NCBI GenBank assembly: GCA_004294445.1
Contig: REAZ01000010.1
Coordinates: 1-64,000 of the forward strand
Length of the DNA stretch: 64,000 nucleotides
Direction of reading: 5' to 3'
Source of the DNA: Cytophagales bacterium
GTDB taxonomy: Bacteria; Bacteroidota; Bacteroidia; Cytophagales; Thermoflexibacteraceae
This document shows, in pieces, positions 43,406-52,873 of this stretch; the first letter of the stretch is position 1; each line of letters opens with the position of its first letter. The notes below the pieces were generated by a model, which searched no databases, had not been told where the DNA came from, and was given only the letters and a program-made list of their open reading frames with translations. A program made the position numbers and the translations under genes.

Positions 43406-44653
43406 CTAAGCATCGGTATATTGAGGAAATTCTACTACAAAAGTAGCACCCTTTGCTTGGTTATCTTCTGCCCATACATTGCCACCGAGTTTTTCGGTGA
43501 GTGTTTTTACTATAGAAAGCCCTAAGCCCGAAGACGATTCGCCGTTGGTTGGGACGGCACTGAGTTTTTGAAACTTTTTGAATAGATTTTTTTTGTCGTC
43601 TCCTGTAAGTCCTTGCCCTTCATCTTGGACAATTACGTTGATATTTGTGCCGTTTTTTTTTATTTTTACAAACACATTGCTGTTATTGTCTTTTGGAGAA
43701 AACTTAAGAGCATTAGAAATCAGATTATCAAAAATACGGTTGATATAGTCTTCATTTCCATTGACATAGATTTCTTCGGAGTTATTTTCGTGATGGTAGT
43801 GTAGATTCACTTTTTTCTTCATATATTGCTCTCTGTAGCTATCAAGCATCATTGGCAGAATCTTAGAAAGACTTGTCTTTTTGAGGGGGACTTGGTAATC
43901 GATATTTCCTTCCAAGACTTTGGTATCGAGGAGATTTCTGATGTGCCTGCTTGCGTCTGAGATGTTTCTGCGAATGAGGTCTAAATAAAGTATTTGATTT
44001 TCTGAAAACGGTGTTCTGTTTTCCATAGTAAATAGCTCTATCAATCCTTTGATACGGTTAATTGGAGATTGCAAATCGTGGACTATCATGCTTATAATAT
44101 TGTTTTTCTCACTATCAATCTCCTGCAACAAATAATTTTGCTCTTCTAAAGCCTTACTTTTCTTTTCTATCTCTTCTTTTTGCTCCATTACCTCAGTGGT
44201 TCGTGCTATCACCTTTTGTTCAAGTGATTCTTTTGCTTCTTTGAGGTCTGCAATAAGTTTCTGATTATCTTGTCGTAGTTGCTGAACTTCGGATGCTTTT
44301 TTCAAAGTCAATTTCATCTCATCACCATCCCAAGGCTTGGCTATATACCGATAAATATCACATTCATTAATGGCAGTAATAATGGCTTCCGTATCGCTGA
44401 AACCCGTAAGAATGATACGAATTGTTTCTGGATAATGAACCTTACTCCATTTTAAAAACTCTGCCCCCGTCATTTTGGGCATACGTTGGTCAGTGATAAT
44501 AATATCTATCTTTGAGGATGCCAATAATTCTATTCCTTCTGCGGCACTATTTGCAGTAAATACATTATAATCACGCCTAAACGTAGCATTAAATACATTT
44601 AGGTTACTTTTTTCATCATCAACATAGAGAATGTTGTATTTCTCCGACCTCAT
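43406..44653 (-). CDS. Receiver-histidine kinase protein
   Basis: A cytoplasmic 415-residue signalling protein with an inverted order. An N-terminal receiver (1-120; phospho-acceptor Asp55 in IITDQRMPK, Lys106 in YIAKPWDG) is followed by a coiled coil (about 125-180), a DHp domain with H-box MIVHDLQSPINRIKGL (His192), and a HATPase domain (N-box DNLISNALKFS; G1 DEGQGL; G2 SSGLGLSIVK). There are no membrane segments. Such proteins receive phosphate from another kinase and modulate their own kinase activity. A TATATTTG box lies about 27 bases upstream. Monocistronic. Confidence 0.92.
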   Translation of the reverse strand: MRSEKYNILYVDDEKSNLNVFNATFRRDYNVFTANSAAEGIELLASSKIDIIITDQRMPKMTGAEFLKWSKVHYPETIRIILTGFSDTEAIITAINECDIYRYIAKPWDGDEMKLTLKKASEVQQLRQDNQKLIADLKEAKESLEQKVIARTTEVMEQKEEIEKKSKALEEQNYLLQEIDSEKNNIISMIVHDLQSPINRIKGLIELFTMENRTPFSENQILYLDLIRRNISDASRHIRNLLDTKVLEGNIDYQVPLKKTSLSKILPMMLDSYREQYMKKKVNLHYHHENNSEEIYVNGNEDYINRIFDNLISNALKFSPKDNNSNVFVKIKKNGTNINVIVQDEGQGLTGDDKKNLFKKFQKLSAVPTNGESSSGLGLSIVKTLTEKLGGNVWAEDNQAKGATFVVEFPQYTDA

Positions 44654-44679
44654 TTATTTTATAATCTTAAAAAATTTAG

Positions 44680-44687
44680 CAAATATA
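44680..44687 (-). promoter_or_regulatory. Candidate -7 box for the receiver-kinase gene
   Basis: TATATTTG on the minus strand is an exact TAnnTTTG match 26 bases upstream of the ATG at 44653. Upstream -33 elements are only TTTA-like. Confidence 0.4.
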
Positions 44688-44716
44688 ATAATAATTTTAG
44701 TATTAAAAATAAATTT

Positions 44717-45310
44717 TTACAGAGTGATACCCATGCGTATTACCCAAGGACTTGCATAGATACTGCGGCTTTGGTACTGCTCGTAGAGAAGGTTATATAA
44801 TATGGTAACATTGAATGCTGAACGCCCACCGCCTAACTGCTGACTATATCCGCCTCCTGCAAAGCCTGCGGGAATCCAATCTCGCCGAAGTTCATTGACG
44901 AGCGGGTCATAGTAGGTATTATTGAGCATTTCGTACTCCCCATGTGCAAATATACCGGGGAAAAGAAAATACCTCGCAAAAACCCTGCCTCCGAAAATGG
45001 AACTTCCAGAGGCGTTTCTAACGATAGTGCTACTGAATCGTACATATTGGTAGGTAATTCCAACTCCAATTTGTGTTCTGTCTGTAGCCTGATACATCAC
45101 CAACGGAGATACGTTGATAAAAGTAATGCTACCAAACTGCAAACCAAAGTTCCCTCCCAAGCGCACTTTATCTCGCCAAGAGGGGCTGTTAGCCTTGTTG
45201 TTTTGCCCTGCATTTCTGATACTATCATTTCTAAAAACTTGCGCAAATATTTCTGTTTGCAGGAGAAATAAAAGCAAAAAAAGGAGTAACGCGAATTTCG
45301 AGAATTTCAT
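44717..45310 (-). CDS. Small outer-membrane beta-barrel-like protein
   Basis: A 197-residue exported protein (signal peptide about 1-23, ending IFAQ). The mature part alternates hydrophobic and polar residues with Gly and aromatics (LGGNFGLQFGSITFINVSPLVMY; IGVGITYQYVRF; ARYFLFPGIFAHGEYEML) and ends in the strand WVIRMGITL, as in small outer-membrane barrels. I know no specific family name. It lies 12 bases downstream of the amidohydrolase-like gene and is probably co-transcribed with it. Confidence 0.7.
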   Translation of the reverse strand: MKFSKFALLLFLLLFLLQTEIFAQVFRNDSIRNAGQNNKANSPSWRDKVRLGGNFGLQFGSITFINVSPLVMYQATDRTQIGVGITYQYVRFSSTIVRNASGSSIFGGRVFARYFLFPGIFAHGEYEMLNNTYYDPLVNELRRDWIPAGFAGGGYSQQLGGGRSAFNVTILYNLLYEQYQSRSIYASPWVIRMGITL

Positions 45311-45322
45311 ATACTTTCTTTA

Positions 45323-46621
45323 CTATTTGTTGTCGTATTTTGTTTTGAATTTCTGATATAAACGTTTGTGTTTGTCATCTAAATTTACTTTTCTGCCCTG
45401 AATGAGCGCATGAGTAACTTTACTTGTTCTCATATCAAGAATATCGCCTTCGGAAATAATAAGTGTTCCATCTTTGCCTTGTTCGAGGGAGCCTGTGCGG
45501 TCTGCAATGCCAAGTATCTGAGCAGGGCTTAACGAAATGCTTGTCAATGCTTCCTCCTTGCTAAGTCCGTAGCCTGCGGCAAGCCCTGCGGCAAAAGGCA
45601 AATTGCGCGCTTGCGTATGATTTTCTTCGTAGCCTATGGCATATTTTACGCCTGCTTTCTGTAACAAATAAGGCATTTTATAGGGCAAATCTACATCATC
45701 ATCTACTCTGCTTGGTAGGTTAAAAGTATGGTTTAGAATGACTGAAATATTGTTGTTTTTCAAAAAATCAGTAATCATATAGCTTTCTATGCCGCCTACT
45801 ATTACTATATTTTTTACTTTATTATCTTGAGCAAATTTGACCGCTTCCATGATTTCTTTTGCCCTATCTGCATGAATATACACTTTTTTAGAGCCATCAA
45901 ATATCCCTTTCATCGCTTCAAGCCGAGCATTGATAACGGGTGGATTGATAATTTGGGCATAGCCATAAGCCTCTTTGAACAGATTATCGGCTTGCTGCAA
46001 TACTTCTTTGCGTCTTTCATTTTTCTTAACTGCTGTTTCTCCTGCAAAAAAATTAGGGCGTTGGAACATAGATACCCAGTTAATGTGCAGCCCTTCGTCA
46101 GTTTTGAAGGCAGCATCTTCCCAGTTCCATGCATCAAGCTGCACTACGGAAGAAGTACCTGAAACCAAGCCCCCTTGCGGCGTAACTTGAGCCAAAAGAA
46201 TCCCATTGGAGCGAGTTACCGCTATCACTTCGGAGTCCGTATTATAGGCGATGATAGAGCGAACGTGCGGGTTTATTTGACCCGTTTCCTGCTCATCTAC
46301 AGTTGCCCTCACCGCACCAATCTCTGTCAAGCCTAATACCGTATTGAGCAAAATTAATCCGGGATAAACGTGTTTTCCTGCGGCATTTATCACCTCTGCA
46401 TCTGTGGTGCTTGCCTGCTGAGAAGCACCAATATAGGTGATTTTTCCATTCTCGATGCGAATATCCCCTTTATCGATGACCTGCCCATTGCCAATATGAA
46501 TTGTGCCACCTTGTACTAAAATAGGTGTTTTTTGTGCAGGAGCAGGGGAAGGAACTTGAGCAAGTAAATTACCTGCCAAAAATAGTACGCAACATAGGTA
46601 AAGTATTGATTTTGAATTCAT
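45323..46621 (-). CDS. Exported amidohydrolase-like protein without the HxH motif
   Basis: A 432-residue protein with a signal peptide (about 1-21, ending LLAQ) and an amidohydrolase-superfamily layout: beta-sandwich segment GGTIHIGNGQVIDKGDI, then HVYPGLI. The metal-binding HxH that normally follows PG(L/F)ID is absent: the sequence reads LLNTVLGLTEIGAVRATVDE (91-110). Candidate later ligands are His in VYIHADR and LNHTFN. The C-terminal end SLEQGKDGTLIISEGD is typical of imidazolonepropionase-like members. Bacteroidota commonly encode such HxH-less homologues beside a canonical one; none is seen here. It is periplasmic by prediction, probably with altered or no hydrolase activity. Confidence 0.78.
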   Translation of the reverse strand: MNSKSILYLCCVLFLAGNLLAQVPSPAPAQKTPILVQGGTIHIGNGQVIDKGDIRIENGKITYIGASQQASTTDAEVINAAGKHVYPGLILLNTVLGLTEIGAVRATVDEQETGQINPHVRSIIAYNTDSEVIAVTRSNGILLAQVTPQGGLVSGTSSVVQLDAWNWEDAAFKTDEGLHINWVSMFQRPNFFAGETAVKKNERRKEVLQQADNLFKEAYGYAQIINPPVINARLEAMKGIFDGSKKVYIHADRAKEIMEAVKFAQDNKVKNIVIVGGIESYMITDFLKNNNISVILNHTFNLPSRVDDDVDLPYKMPYLLQKAGVKYAIGYEENHTQARNLPFAAGLAAGYGLSKEEALTSISLSPAQILGIADRTGSLEQGKDGTLIISEGDILDMRTSKVTHALIQGRKVNLDDKHKRLYQKFKTKYDNK

Positions 46622-46963
46622 GAGTGAAATAGAATGTTAAAAAATATATTTTACAATGATAAGTTTCAAAGCACAATTTACAAACTTCCACTATAATTTT
46701 ATTATTTTTACAAAAAAACTACAAATAATTATATTAAATCATTTAAAACAAGGCGATTTTGCTTTTAGATTAGAAATTTTTACCCCCAAAAAGTCTATTG
46801 ATTGGTATGAGGTGAGCGTGTTTTTATAAAATTAATCAAATTTTGCTTCATATCATACCAATATTTTAAAAAAGACTTGTATTTTTGACCTTGATTGTTT
46901 CAAAAGATTCAGTAAAATTTATACACATATTTTTCTATTATAAAACATTAATTTTTTTTGATT
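46622..46963. other. 342-base AT-rich intergenic region with an inverted repeat
   Basis: This divergent spacer contains no plausible gene. It holds an exact 10-bp inverted repeat, ATTGGTATGA (46801-46810) and TCATACCAAT (46853-46862), 42 bases apart, and on the plus strand TATTTTTG (46880-46887), a possible -7 box for the DUF4337 gene. The repeat lies just upstream of that box and could be an operator. Confidence 0.5.
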
Positions 46964-47497
46964 ATGAGTACCGAAATAGACGAAAGCAAATTTGAAAAAT
47001 TTGTAGCATTGACTACTTCTTTTATAGCTGTTGGTTTAGCCATTTCTACCATCCTAAACAATGCAGCAGGGGACGATTTATTAGTATTCCGAAGCGAAGC
47101 AAATAACAAGTGGAGCTATTTTCAATCCAAAAGCATCAAGCAAAACATTGTCGAAATGGAGATAGGCAATATTGAACTTTCTTTGGAAAATGAAAACATT
47201 TCGGAAAATTATAAAGCAAAGGCAAAAGAAAAAATTGCCTATTTTGAAAGCGAAGTAAAGCGATACGATACCGAAAAAGACCAGATTGGAACGGAAGCGA
47301 AAACGGCAGAAGGGCTGATGGAAAAGGCAGATAAGAAAGGACTCAAGCTTGATTTGGCAGAGGCTCTCTATCAAATTTCTATAGTTTTAGCTGCCATATC
47401 GATGATAGCCAAAAATAGACCAACTTGGTACCTTAGTATGGCATTAGGAGGTTTGGCTATTTGCATAACAACCTACGCACATTTTTTTATGCCCTAA
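46964..47497 (+). CDS. DUF4337 membrane protein
   Basis: A 177-residue protein with the DUF4337 arrangement: an N-terminal membrane helix (about 12-32, FVALTTSFIAVGLAISTILNN split by the family motif), the conserved segment NNKWSYFQSKSIKQN, a charged coiled-coil loop (about 65-125), and two C-terminal membrane helices (about 135-153 and 157-175). Function of the family is unknown. The frame is open two codons upstream through a TTG, but the ATG at 46964 is preferred. It stands alone after a 342-base spacer. Confidence 0.8.
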   Translation: MSTEIDESKFEKFVALTTSFIAVGLAISTILNNAAGDDLLVFRSEANNKWSYFQSKSIKQNIVEMEIGNIELSLENENISENYKAKAKEKIAYFESEVKRYDTEKDQIGTEAKTAEGLMEKADKKGLKLDLAEALYQISIVLAAISMIAKNRPTWYLSMALGGLAICITTYAHFFMP

Positions 47498-47614
47498 GTG
47501 CTATTTTTTAAAAAATTATTTCGGATTACTATAAAATAGCTAAATTTTTTGTAACTTTCATTTCATACTTTGAAAATTACTTAGCTAAAATTATCACTTA
47601 CACCAATCAATAAT

Positions 47615-49264
47615 ATGAAGAAAAAAGCCCTTTATCTCCTTATTGCCGTTGTTACAATCTCTACTGTAGCCTTTAATTCTCCCGATGACCATTATTTTGA
47701 AGTAATGAAAAACTTAGAGATTTTTGGCTCTCTCTTCAAAGAGGTGAATACCTACTATGTAGATGAGGTTAGCCCTAATGAACTGATGAACGAGGGAATT
47801 AATTCTATGCTCAATTCCTTAGACCCTTATACCAACTACATTCCCGAAGACCAAATTGAAGATTATCGTATTATGACTACGGGGCAGTATGCAGGAATTG
47901 GGATAGAAACTATCACTCGCGAAGATGGTAAAACGCTGATAACTATGCCTATGAAAGGCTTTGTGGGCGAAAAATCGGGACTACTCATTGGCGACCAAAT
48001 CTTAAAGATTGATGGCAATGATGTTACAAACAAGGGCGGTGCGGAAGTAAGCCAACTTTTAAAGGGGCAAGCAGGAACTTCTCTGGAACTTGTAATTCAG
48101 AGAGTAAATAGTGATAAACCTCTTACTTTTAAAATGGTGCGTGAAAAAATCTCTACGAGCAACGTTCCCTATTTGGGAATGGTTACGGCTGATGTCGGGC
48201 TTATCCAACTCACCGATTTTACCTATAATGCAGGAAAAGAAGTGAAAGATGCACTTAACAAACTTAAGGAGCAAGGAGCAAAGAATATCATCTTAGACTT
48301 AAGAGGAAACCCCGGCGGCTTGCTCGGCGAGGCGGTCAATATTGCAAATCTGTTTGTGCCAAAAGGTAGCGAGATAGTAAGTACGAAAGGCAAGGTAAAA
48401 GAATGGAATAAAAAATATACGGCTCTTAATAATGCCGTTGACACAGAAATTCCTTTGGCGGTACTCATCAATAGCTCAAGTGCGTCTGCAGCAGAGATTG
48501 TTTGCGGGGTAATCCAAGACTATGATAGGGGGGTGCTGATAGGGCAGAATAGTTTTGGCAAAGGCTTAGTGCAAGTAACTCGTTCTCTGTCATACAATTC
48601 TAAGTTGAAAGTTACGGTTGCCAAATACTACATTCCGAGTGGAAGGTGTATTCAAGCGGTAGATTACACAAATCGTAACCCTGATGGAAGTGTGGGCAAA
48701 GTGCCTGATTCTCTTCGCATTGCTTTCAAAACAAAGGCAGAGAGAGTTGTTTTTGACGGTGGGGGAGTAAAACCCGATATGGAAAATGAAAAACCACATT
48801 TACCGCAAATTTTAGCCGTTTTGTATAGAAAAGGGCTGCTATTTGACTATGCAACGCAGTTCAGAGCCAAAAATGCAAGCATTGCCGCAGCCAAAGACTT
48901 TAAACTTTCGGAGGCTCAATACCAAGAATTTATCAAATGGGTGATTAACAAAGATTTAGACTACAAATCGAGGTTAGAGAGGACTATAGAAAATTTGGAA
49001 AAAACTGCCAAAGAGGAGAAATACTTTGATGATATTAAAAGTCAGATAGCTATGCTCAAAGAAAAAACAAGCCATAACAAAGATGTGGACTTGCAAAAGT
49101 TCAAACAAGAAATAAAAGATGAGCTGGAGCGTGAGATAGCAAGTAGGTATTACTTCGCAGATGGCAAAATGGAAGCCTCTTTTGATGATGATATAGACAT
49201 AAAAACGGCAATTAGTCTTTTCAAAGACGGAGCGAAATACAAGAAAATTTTGAGTAAGCAATAG
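47615..49264 (+). CDS. S41 C-terminal processing protease
   Basis: An exported 549-residue serine protease: signal peptide (about 1-20), helical N-terminal region, PDZ domain about 85-165 (GIGIETI; GLLIGDQILKIDGNDV), then the catalytic core with NPGGLLGEAV, Ser291 in SSASAAE and Lys316 in SFGKGLVQ, the Ser/Lys dyad of CtpA/Tsp. The C-terminal about 150 residues are helical and charged. It would act in the periplasm on envelope or secreted proteins. Monocistronic here. Confidence 0.93.
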   Translation: MKKKALYLLIAVVTISTVAFNSPDDHYFEVMKNLEIFGSLFKEVNTYYVDEVSPNELMNEGINSMLNSLDPYTNYIPEDQIEDYRIMTTGQYAGIGIETITREDGKTLITMPMKGFVGEKSGLLIGDQILKIDGNDVTNKGGAEVSQLLKGQAGTSLELVIQRVNSDKPLTFKMVREKISTSNVPYLGMVTADVGLIQLTDFTYNAGKEVKDALNKLKEQGAKNIILDLRGNPGGLLGEAVNIANLFVPKGSEIVSTKGKVKEWNKKYTALNNAVDTEIPLAVLINSSSASAAEIVCGVIQDYDRGVLIGQNSFGKGLVQVTRSLSYNSKLKVTVAKYYIPSGRCIQAVDYTNRNPDGSVGKVPDSLRIAFKTKAERVVFDGGGVKPDMENEKPHLPQILAVLYRKGLLFDYATQFRAKNASIAAAKDFKLSEAQYQEFIKWVINKDLDYKSRLERTIENLEKTAKEEKYFDDIKSQIAMLKEKTSHNKDVDLQKFKQEIKDELEREIASRYYFADGKMEASFDDDIDIKTAISLFKDGAKYKKILSKQ

Positions 49265-49301
49265 GGTTTACTAATTTTTAGACCCGTTATTTATAAAATT
49301 C

Positions 49302-49309
49302 TACCTTTG
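49302..49309 (+). promoter_or_regulatory. Candidate -7 box for the TonB receptor/DUF4249 pair
   Basis: TACCTTTG is an exact TAnnTTTG match 80 bases upstream of the ATG at 49390. The -33 region is only TTTA-like. Confidence 0.4.
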
Positions 49310-49389
49310 CGTGTTTTGTTAGACAAATACAAGGTGTGTATTCACGTAGAAAATTGTTTTTATTTTAAGAATAAACCTTGAATAAATTA

Positions 49390-51795
49390 ATGAAACTGCA
49401 CTTCTCAAAATTATTGTTAATATGTCTTGCAAAAGATACATTGCTATTATGTGTATTAATTTTTACTATCTTTCAGACTATTGCTGTAGCTACTGCCCAA
49501 GATGGAAAACTAGTGCGGGTGCGAGGAGAAATTTTGGATGAACGCACCCGCAAGCCTTTAGTCGGAGCGAATGTCTATTTTGAAGAAATAAGAAAAGGTG
49601 CTATCACAGATGCTGACGGCTTTTTTACCTTGCAGGTACCTGCTGGCAAATACAATATTAGCATTAGTATCGTAGGCTACGGAGTGATTAAGCAAGAAAT
49701 TGATGCTACAAATGATGCAAATATTTCTTTAAAACTTTCCGAGAAAATCAAGGTGCTAGAGGAAGTTGAAATTACAGAAAAACGAACAGACGAGAATGTC
49801 AAAGCCATAGAAATGAGTAAGATACAGCTTGATATTCGCAACTTAATAAAAATTCCTGTTGCGTTTGGTGAGGCTGATATTATCCGAGCAATGATGCTAC
49901 AAACAGGTGTAAGTACGGTAGGAGAGGGGGCGGGAGGGTTCAACGTGCGAGGTGGACGTACCGACCAAAATTTAGTTTTATTAGACGAAGCTCCTCTGTT
50001 TGGCACTTCTCATCTTTTGGGCTTTTTTACCAATGTAAACCCAGACGCAGTGCAAAGTGTAAGCCTTTATAAAGGTGGAATCCCTGCTCAGTACGGTGGA
50101 CGACTTTCTTCCGTACTCGCCATTCGTACCCGAAGCGGCAATGATACTATAGTAAGCGGTGCAGGTGGCGTGGGCTTAATGGCAAGCCGCTTTTTGATAG
50201 AGGCACCTATTATCAAGCACAAAGCAAGTATTTTGGTGGCAGCGCGTGTTACCTACCCTAACTATCTCATCTCTATTGTCCAAAATCCTACTTATGGAAA
50301 TAGCAAAGCATCTTTTTATGATATTAATGCGAAGTTAGAGTTTAAACCTACTATCAAAGATCGCATTATTTTGTCCTCGTATCTTAGCAGAGATGTATTT
50401 CGCCTACCTACAGATACGGCATTTGCTTGGCAATCTTCTTCTGCTACTTTTCAGTGGAATCACTCCTTTTCGAGTGCCTTGTTTTCCTCTGTTACGGCTT
50501 TGGTGAGTGATTATAAAATAGTAGTGAGTGGAAATAGGGATAAGTTTGACTATGAGCTTACTAATACTATCAATCATAAGGAGGTCAAAGCAAATATCAT
50601 CTATAATCCGAGTGAAAAACTCAATGCAGAGGCAGGAGTAAGCACAATTTGGTACACTTTAAATCCTGCAACCCTCAAAGTGCCAGAAGGTTCAAATCTA
50701 ATTGCTTTGAAAATACCCAATGAGCAAGGACGAGAAATGGCAGTCTATGCTAATGCAGAACTCCAGCTTTTGCCTTCGGTTTCTTTATCACTAGGCACTC
50801 GCTATTCCTTTTTTCAGAATGTGGGTGCAAGACCGCTTTATGTGTATGCAGATAATCTCCCTAGAACCGTACTTAGCATTACGGATACTATCCAATATGC
50901 CAAAGGAGAAGTTTTAAAAGGATACGGAGGTTTAGAGCCTCGCATATCTTTGAGATTTATCACAGGAAAATCAAGTTCTTTGAAAGTAAGCTACAATCGA
51001 ACAAGGCAGTATATTCATTTGATTTCGAATACAACTGCGATTGCTCCTGCTGATTATTGGAAACTAAGCGACCCGTATATAAAACCACAAGTTAGCGACC
51101 AATATGCCATAGGCTATTTTCAAAATTTCAAAGATAATGGCTTAGAAGCCTCTATCGAAACATATTACAAAGACATTTCGAATATTGTAGAGTATAAAAA
51201 TGGCGCAAGATTACTTTTGAATAAAAATATTGAGGCTGATTTACTGCCTGCTATAGGAAAAGCGTATGGAGTAGAATTTACCCTCAAGAAAAATTATGGC
51301 AAATTACAAGGGCAAATTGGTTATACTTATTCTCGCTCCTTGATAGCGGTGCAATCAACTTTTGACCAAGAAAGCATTAATAATGGTGCATTTTTCCCTT
51401 CTAATTTTGACAGACCGCACAACTTAATCATTACGGCTCGTTATCCACTTTCAAAAAAATGGACTATTTCAGGAAATTTTACTTATGCCACTGGCGTACC
51501 TACTACTTTGCCAGATAGCAGGTATCAATTTAGCAACAAAACGTACATAAACTTTTCTCTCAGGAACACAGACAGGATTCCTGACTACCATCGTTTAGAT
51601 ATATCACTAATTTATGAAAGCAAGTCTGTGAGCAAAAAATATGCGAGCAGTGTTATATTTTCATTCTACAATGTTTATTTTAGGCGTAATCCATTTTCTA
51701 TTTTTTATGGGAATCGCTATGGCTACGACCAAGCCTACAAGCTATCCATTTTAGGCACTTTAATTCCTTCTTTTACCTATAATTTTAAGTTTTAA
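49390..51795 (+). CDS. TonB-dependent receptor (partner of the DUF4249 lipoprotein)
   Basis: An 801-residue outer-membrane receptor: long leader with a hydrophobic core (about 10-37, ending TAQ), carboxypeptidase-regulatory-like domain at about 42-125 (GEILDERTRKPLVGANVYFEE), plug at about 150-245 (GEGAGGFNVRGGRTDQNLVLLDEAP; LYKGGIPAQYGGRLSSVLAI), and a barrel ending in TYNFKF. There is no STN domain, so it is not of the signalling type. A TTG four codons upstream is less likely as start. The DUF4249 lipoprotein gene follows after 23 bases, a pairing common in Bacteroidota. Ligand unknown. Confidence 0.92.
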   Translation: MKLHFSKLLLICLAKDTLLLCVLIFTIFQTIAVATAQDGKLVRVRGEILDERTRKPLVGANVYFEEIRKGAITDADGFFTLQVPAGKYNISISIVGYGVIKQEIDATNDANISLKLSEKIKVLEEVEITEKRTDENVKAIEMSKIQLDIRNLIKIPVAFGEADIIRAMMLQTGVSTVGEGAGGFNVRGGRTDQNLVLLDEAPLFGTSHLLGFFTNVNPDAVQSVSLYKGGIPAQYGGRLSSVLAIRTRSGNDTIVSGAGGVGLMASRFLIEAPIIKHKASILVAARVTYPNYLISIVQNPTYGNSKASFYDINAKLEFKPTIKDRIILSSYLSRDVFRLPTDTAFAWQSSSATFQWNHSFSSALFSSVTALVSDYKIVVSGNRDKFDYELTNTINHKEVKANIIYNPSEKLNAEAGVSTIWYTLNPATLKVPEGSNLIALKIPNEQGREMAVYANAELQLLPSVSLSLGTRYSFFQNVGARPLYVYADNLPRTVLSITDTIQYAKGEVLKGYGGLEPRISLRFITGKSSSLKVSYNRTRQYIHLISNTTAIAPADYWKLSDPYIKPQVSDQYAIGYFQNFKDNGLEASIETYYKDISNIVEYKNGARLLLNKNIEADLLPAIGKAYGVEFTLKKNYGKLQGQIGYTYSRSLIAVQSTFDQESINNGAFFPSNFDRPHNLIITARYPLSKKWTISGNFTYATGVPTTLPDSRYQFSNKTYINFSLRNTDRIPDYHRLDISLIYESKSVSKKYASSVIFSFYNVYFRRNPFSIFYGNRYGYDQAYKLSILGTLIPSFTYNFKF

Positions 51796-51818
51796 TAAAG
51801 CATCTTAATGTGTTGATA

Positions 51819-52829
51819 ATGAAAAAACTATACTCTTTTATATATTTTATTTGTTTTTCTCTTTTATTGGGTGCTTGTATAGACGCTGTAAATTTGCCAA
51901 TTAGAGATGAGTCAGGAAAATTGGTGGTTGAGGGCTTAATTTCAAATGCACCACCTCCTTATACAATAATTCTAAGCACTTCTGTTACTTATGAAAGCGG
52001 GAGTGTTGTTGCCAGATTGCCAAATCCCTTGTCAGGAGTTTCTGTTGCCGTTCTTGACGACATGGGCAATAGAGAAGTCTTTAAGGAAACGATTAATGGG
52101 CAGTATAAAAATACTGCTAATGGTATGAGAGGGCAAGTAGGCAGAAGCTATCAGTTAGAAGTAATCATGCCCGATGGCAGGAAATTTGTTTCTATTGCTG
52201 AAAAACTTATGGCAGTTTCACCTATTGATTCCGTTACAAGCGAATATAGCAAGGTGCTAAAGGGACATTCCTTTTATGTAAATACCCACGATCCCAGAGG
52301 CGAGCGCAACTATTACCGATGGACTACCTACGGAATTGGCTCTTTGCAGGTAAGCCCTGTAAGTAATCCATCTCCTGCTTCCTGTAGTCCATTTTGTTGG
52401 CAGTACATCGAGAACAAAACATTGAATCTACTATCTGATGAGTTTATTGATGGAAACCAAATTCAAAAGCAGAAAGTATTTTTTGCACCCTATGTATCCC
52501 AGTCAGATTTTTATTTGGAAGTAAACCAATCTTCTATTAGCAAGGATGCTTTCAGATATTTACAGTTACTCGAAGACCAACGCAATAGGACAGGCTCTAT
52601 TTTTGACCCTCCCCCTGCATCTATTTTGGGCAATATATATAATGCAAATGACTCCAAAGAAATAGCGTTGGGATATTTTATAGTCTCTGGCGTATCGAGG
52701 AAGAGAATAATCATCAAGCGAACAGGACTAAGCGACCGCTTGCCAATGCCTATTCCTCTCGCTTTTGTAGGAAAATGTTGCGATGTCTATTTTGGTACGA
52801 GTCAAGCTATTCCACCATGGAGGGATTAG
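51819..52829 (+). CDS. DUF4249 lipoprotein
   Basis: A 336-residue surface or periplasmic lipoprotein: leader ending in the lipobox LLLGAC, then CIDAVNLPI. DUF4249 hallmarks are present: LVVEGLISNAPPPYTIILS, a beta-sandwich region with PLSGVSVAVLDD, and a C-terminal CCDVYFG-type motif with paired Cys. Members regularly follow a TonB receptor and are thought to act as its partner or lid, analogous to SusD (inference). The GTG three codons upstream is unlikely to be the start. Confidence 0.88.
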   Translation: MKKLYSFIYFICFSLLLGACIDAVNLPIRDESGKLVVEGLISNAPPPYTIILSTSVTYESGSVVARLPNPLSGVSVAVLDDMGNREVFKETINGQYKNTANGMRGQVGRSYQLEVIMPDGRKFVSIAEKLMAVSPIDSVTSEYSKVLKGHSFYVNTHDPRGERNYYRWTTYGIGSLQVSPVSNPSPASCSPFCWQYIENKTLNLLSDEFIDGNQIQKQKVFFAPYVSQSDFYLEVNQSSISKDAFRYLQLLEDQRNRTGSIFDPPPASILGNIYNANDSKEIALGYFIVSGVSRKRIIIKRTGLSDRLPMPIPLAFVGKCCDVYFGTSQAIPPWRD

Positions 52830-52845
52830 CAGAAACAACATCTTG

Positions 52846-52873
52846 AGTAACCAATATTTTAGCATTAGTTACT
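52846..52873 (+). terminator. Terminator of the receptor/DUF4249 unit
   Basis: AGTAACCAAT (52846-52855) and ATTAGTTACT (52864-52873) form a stem with one mismatch and an 8-base loop, followed by GCTCTTTTTT. It overlaps the stop codon of the convergent acyltransferase gene. Confidence 0.5.
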
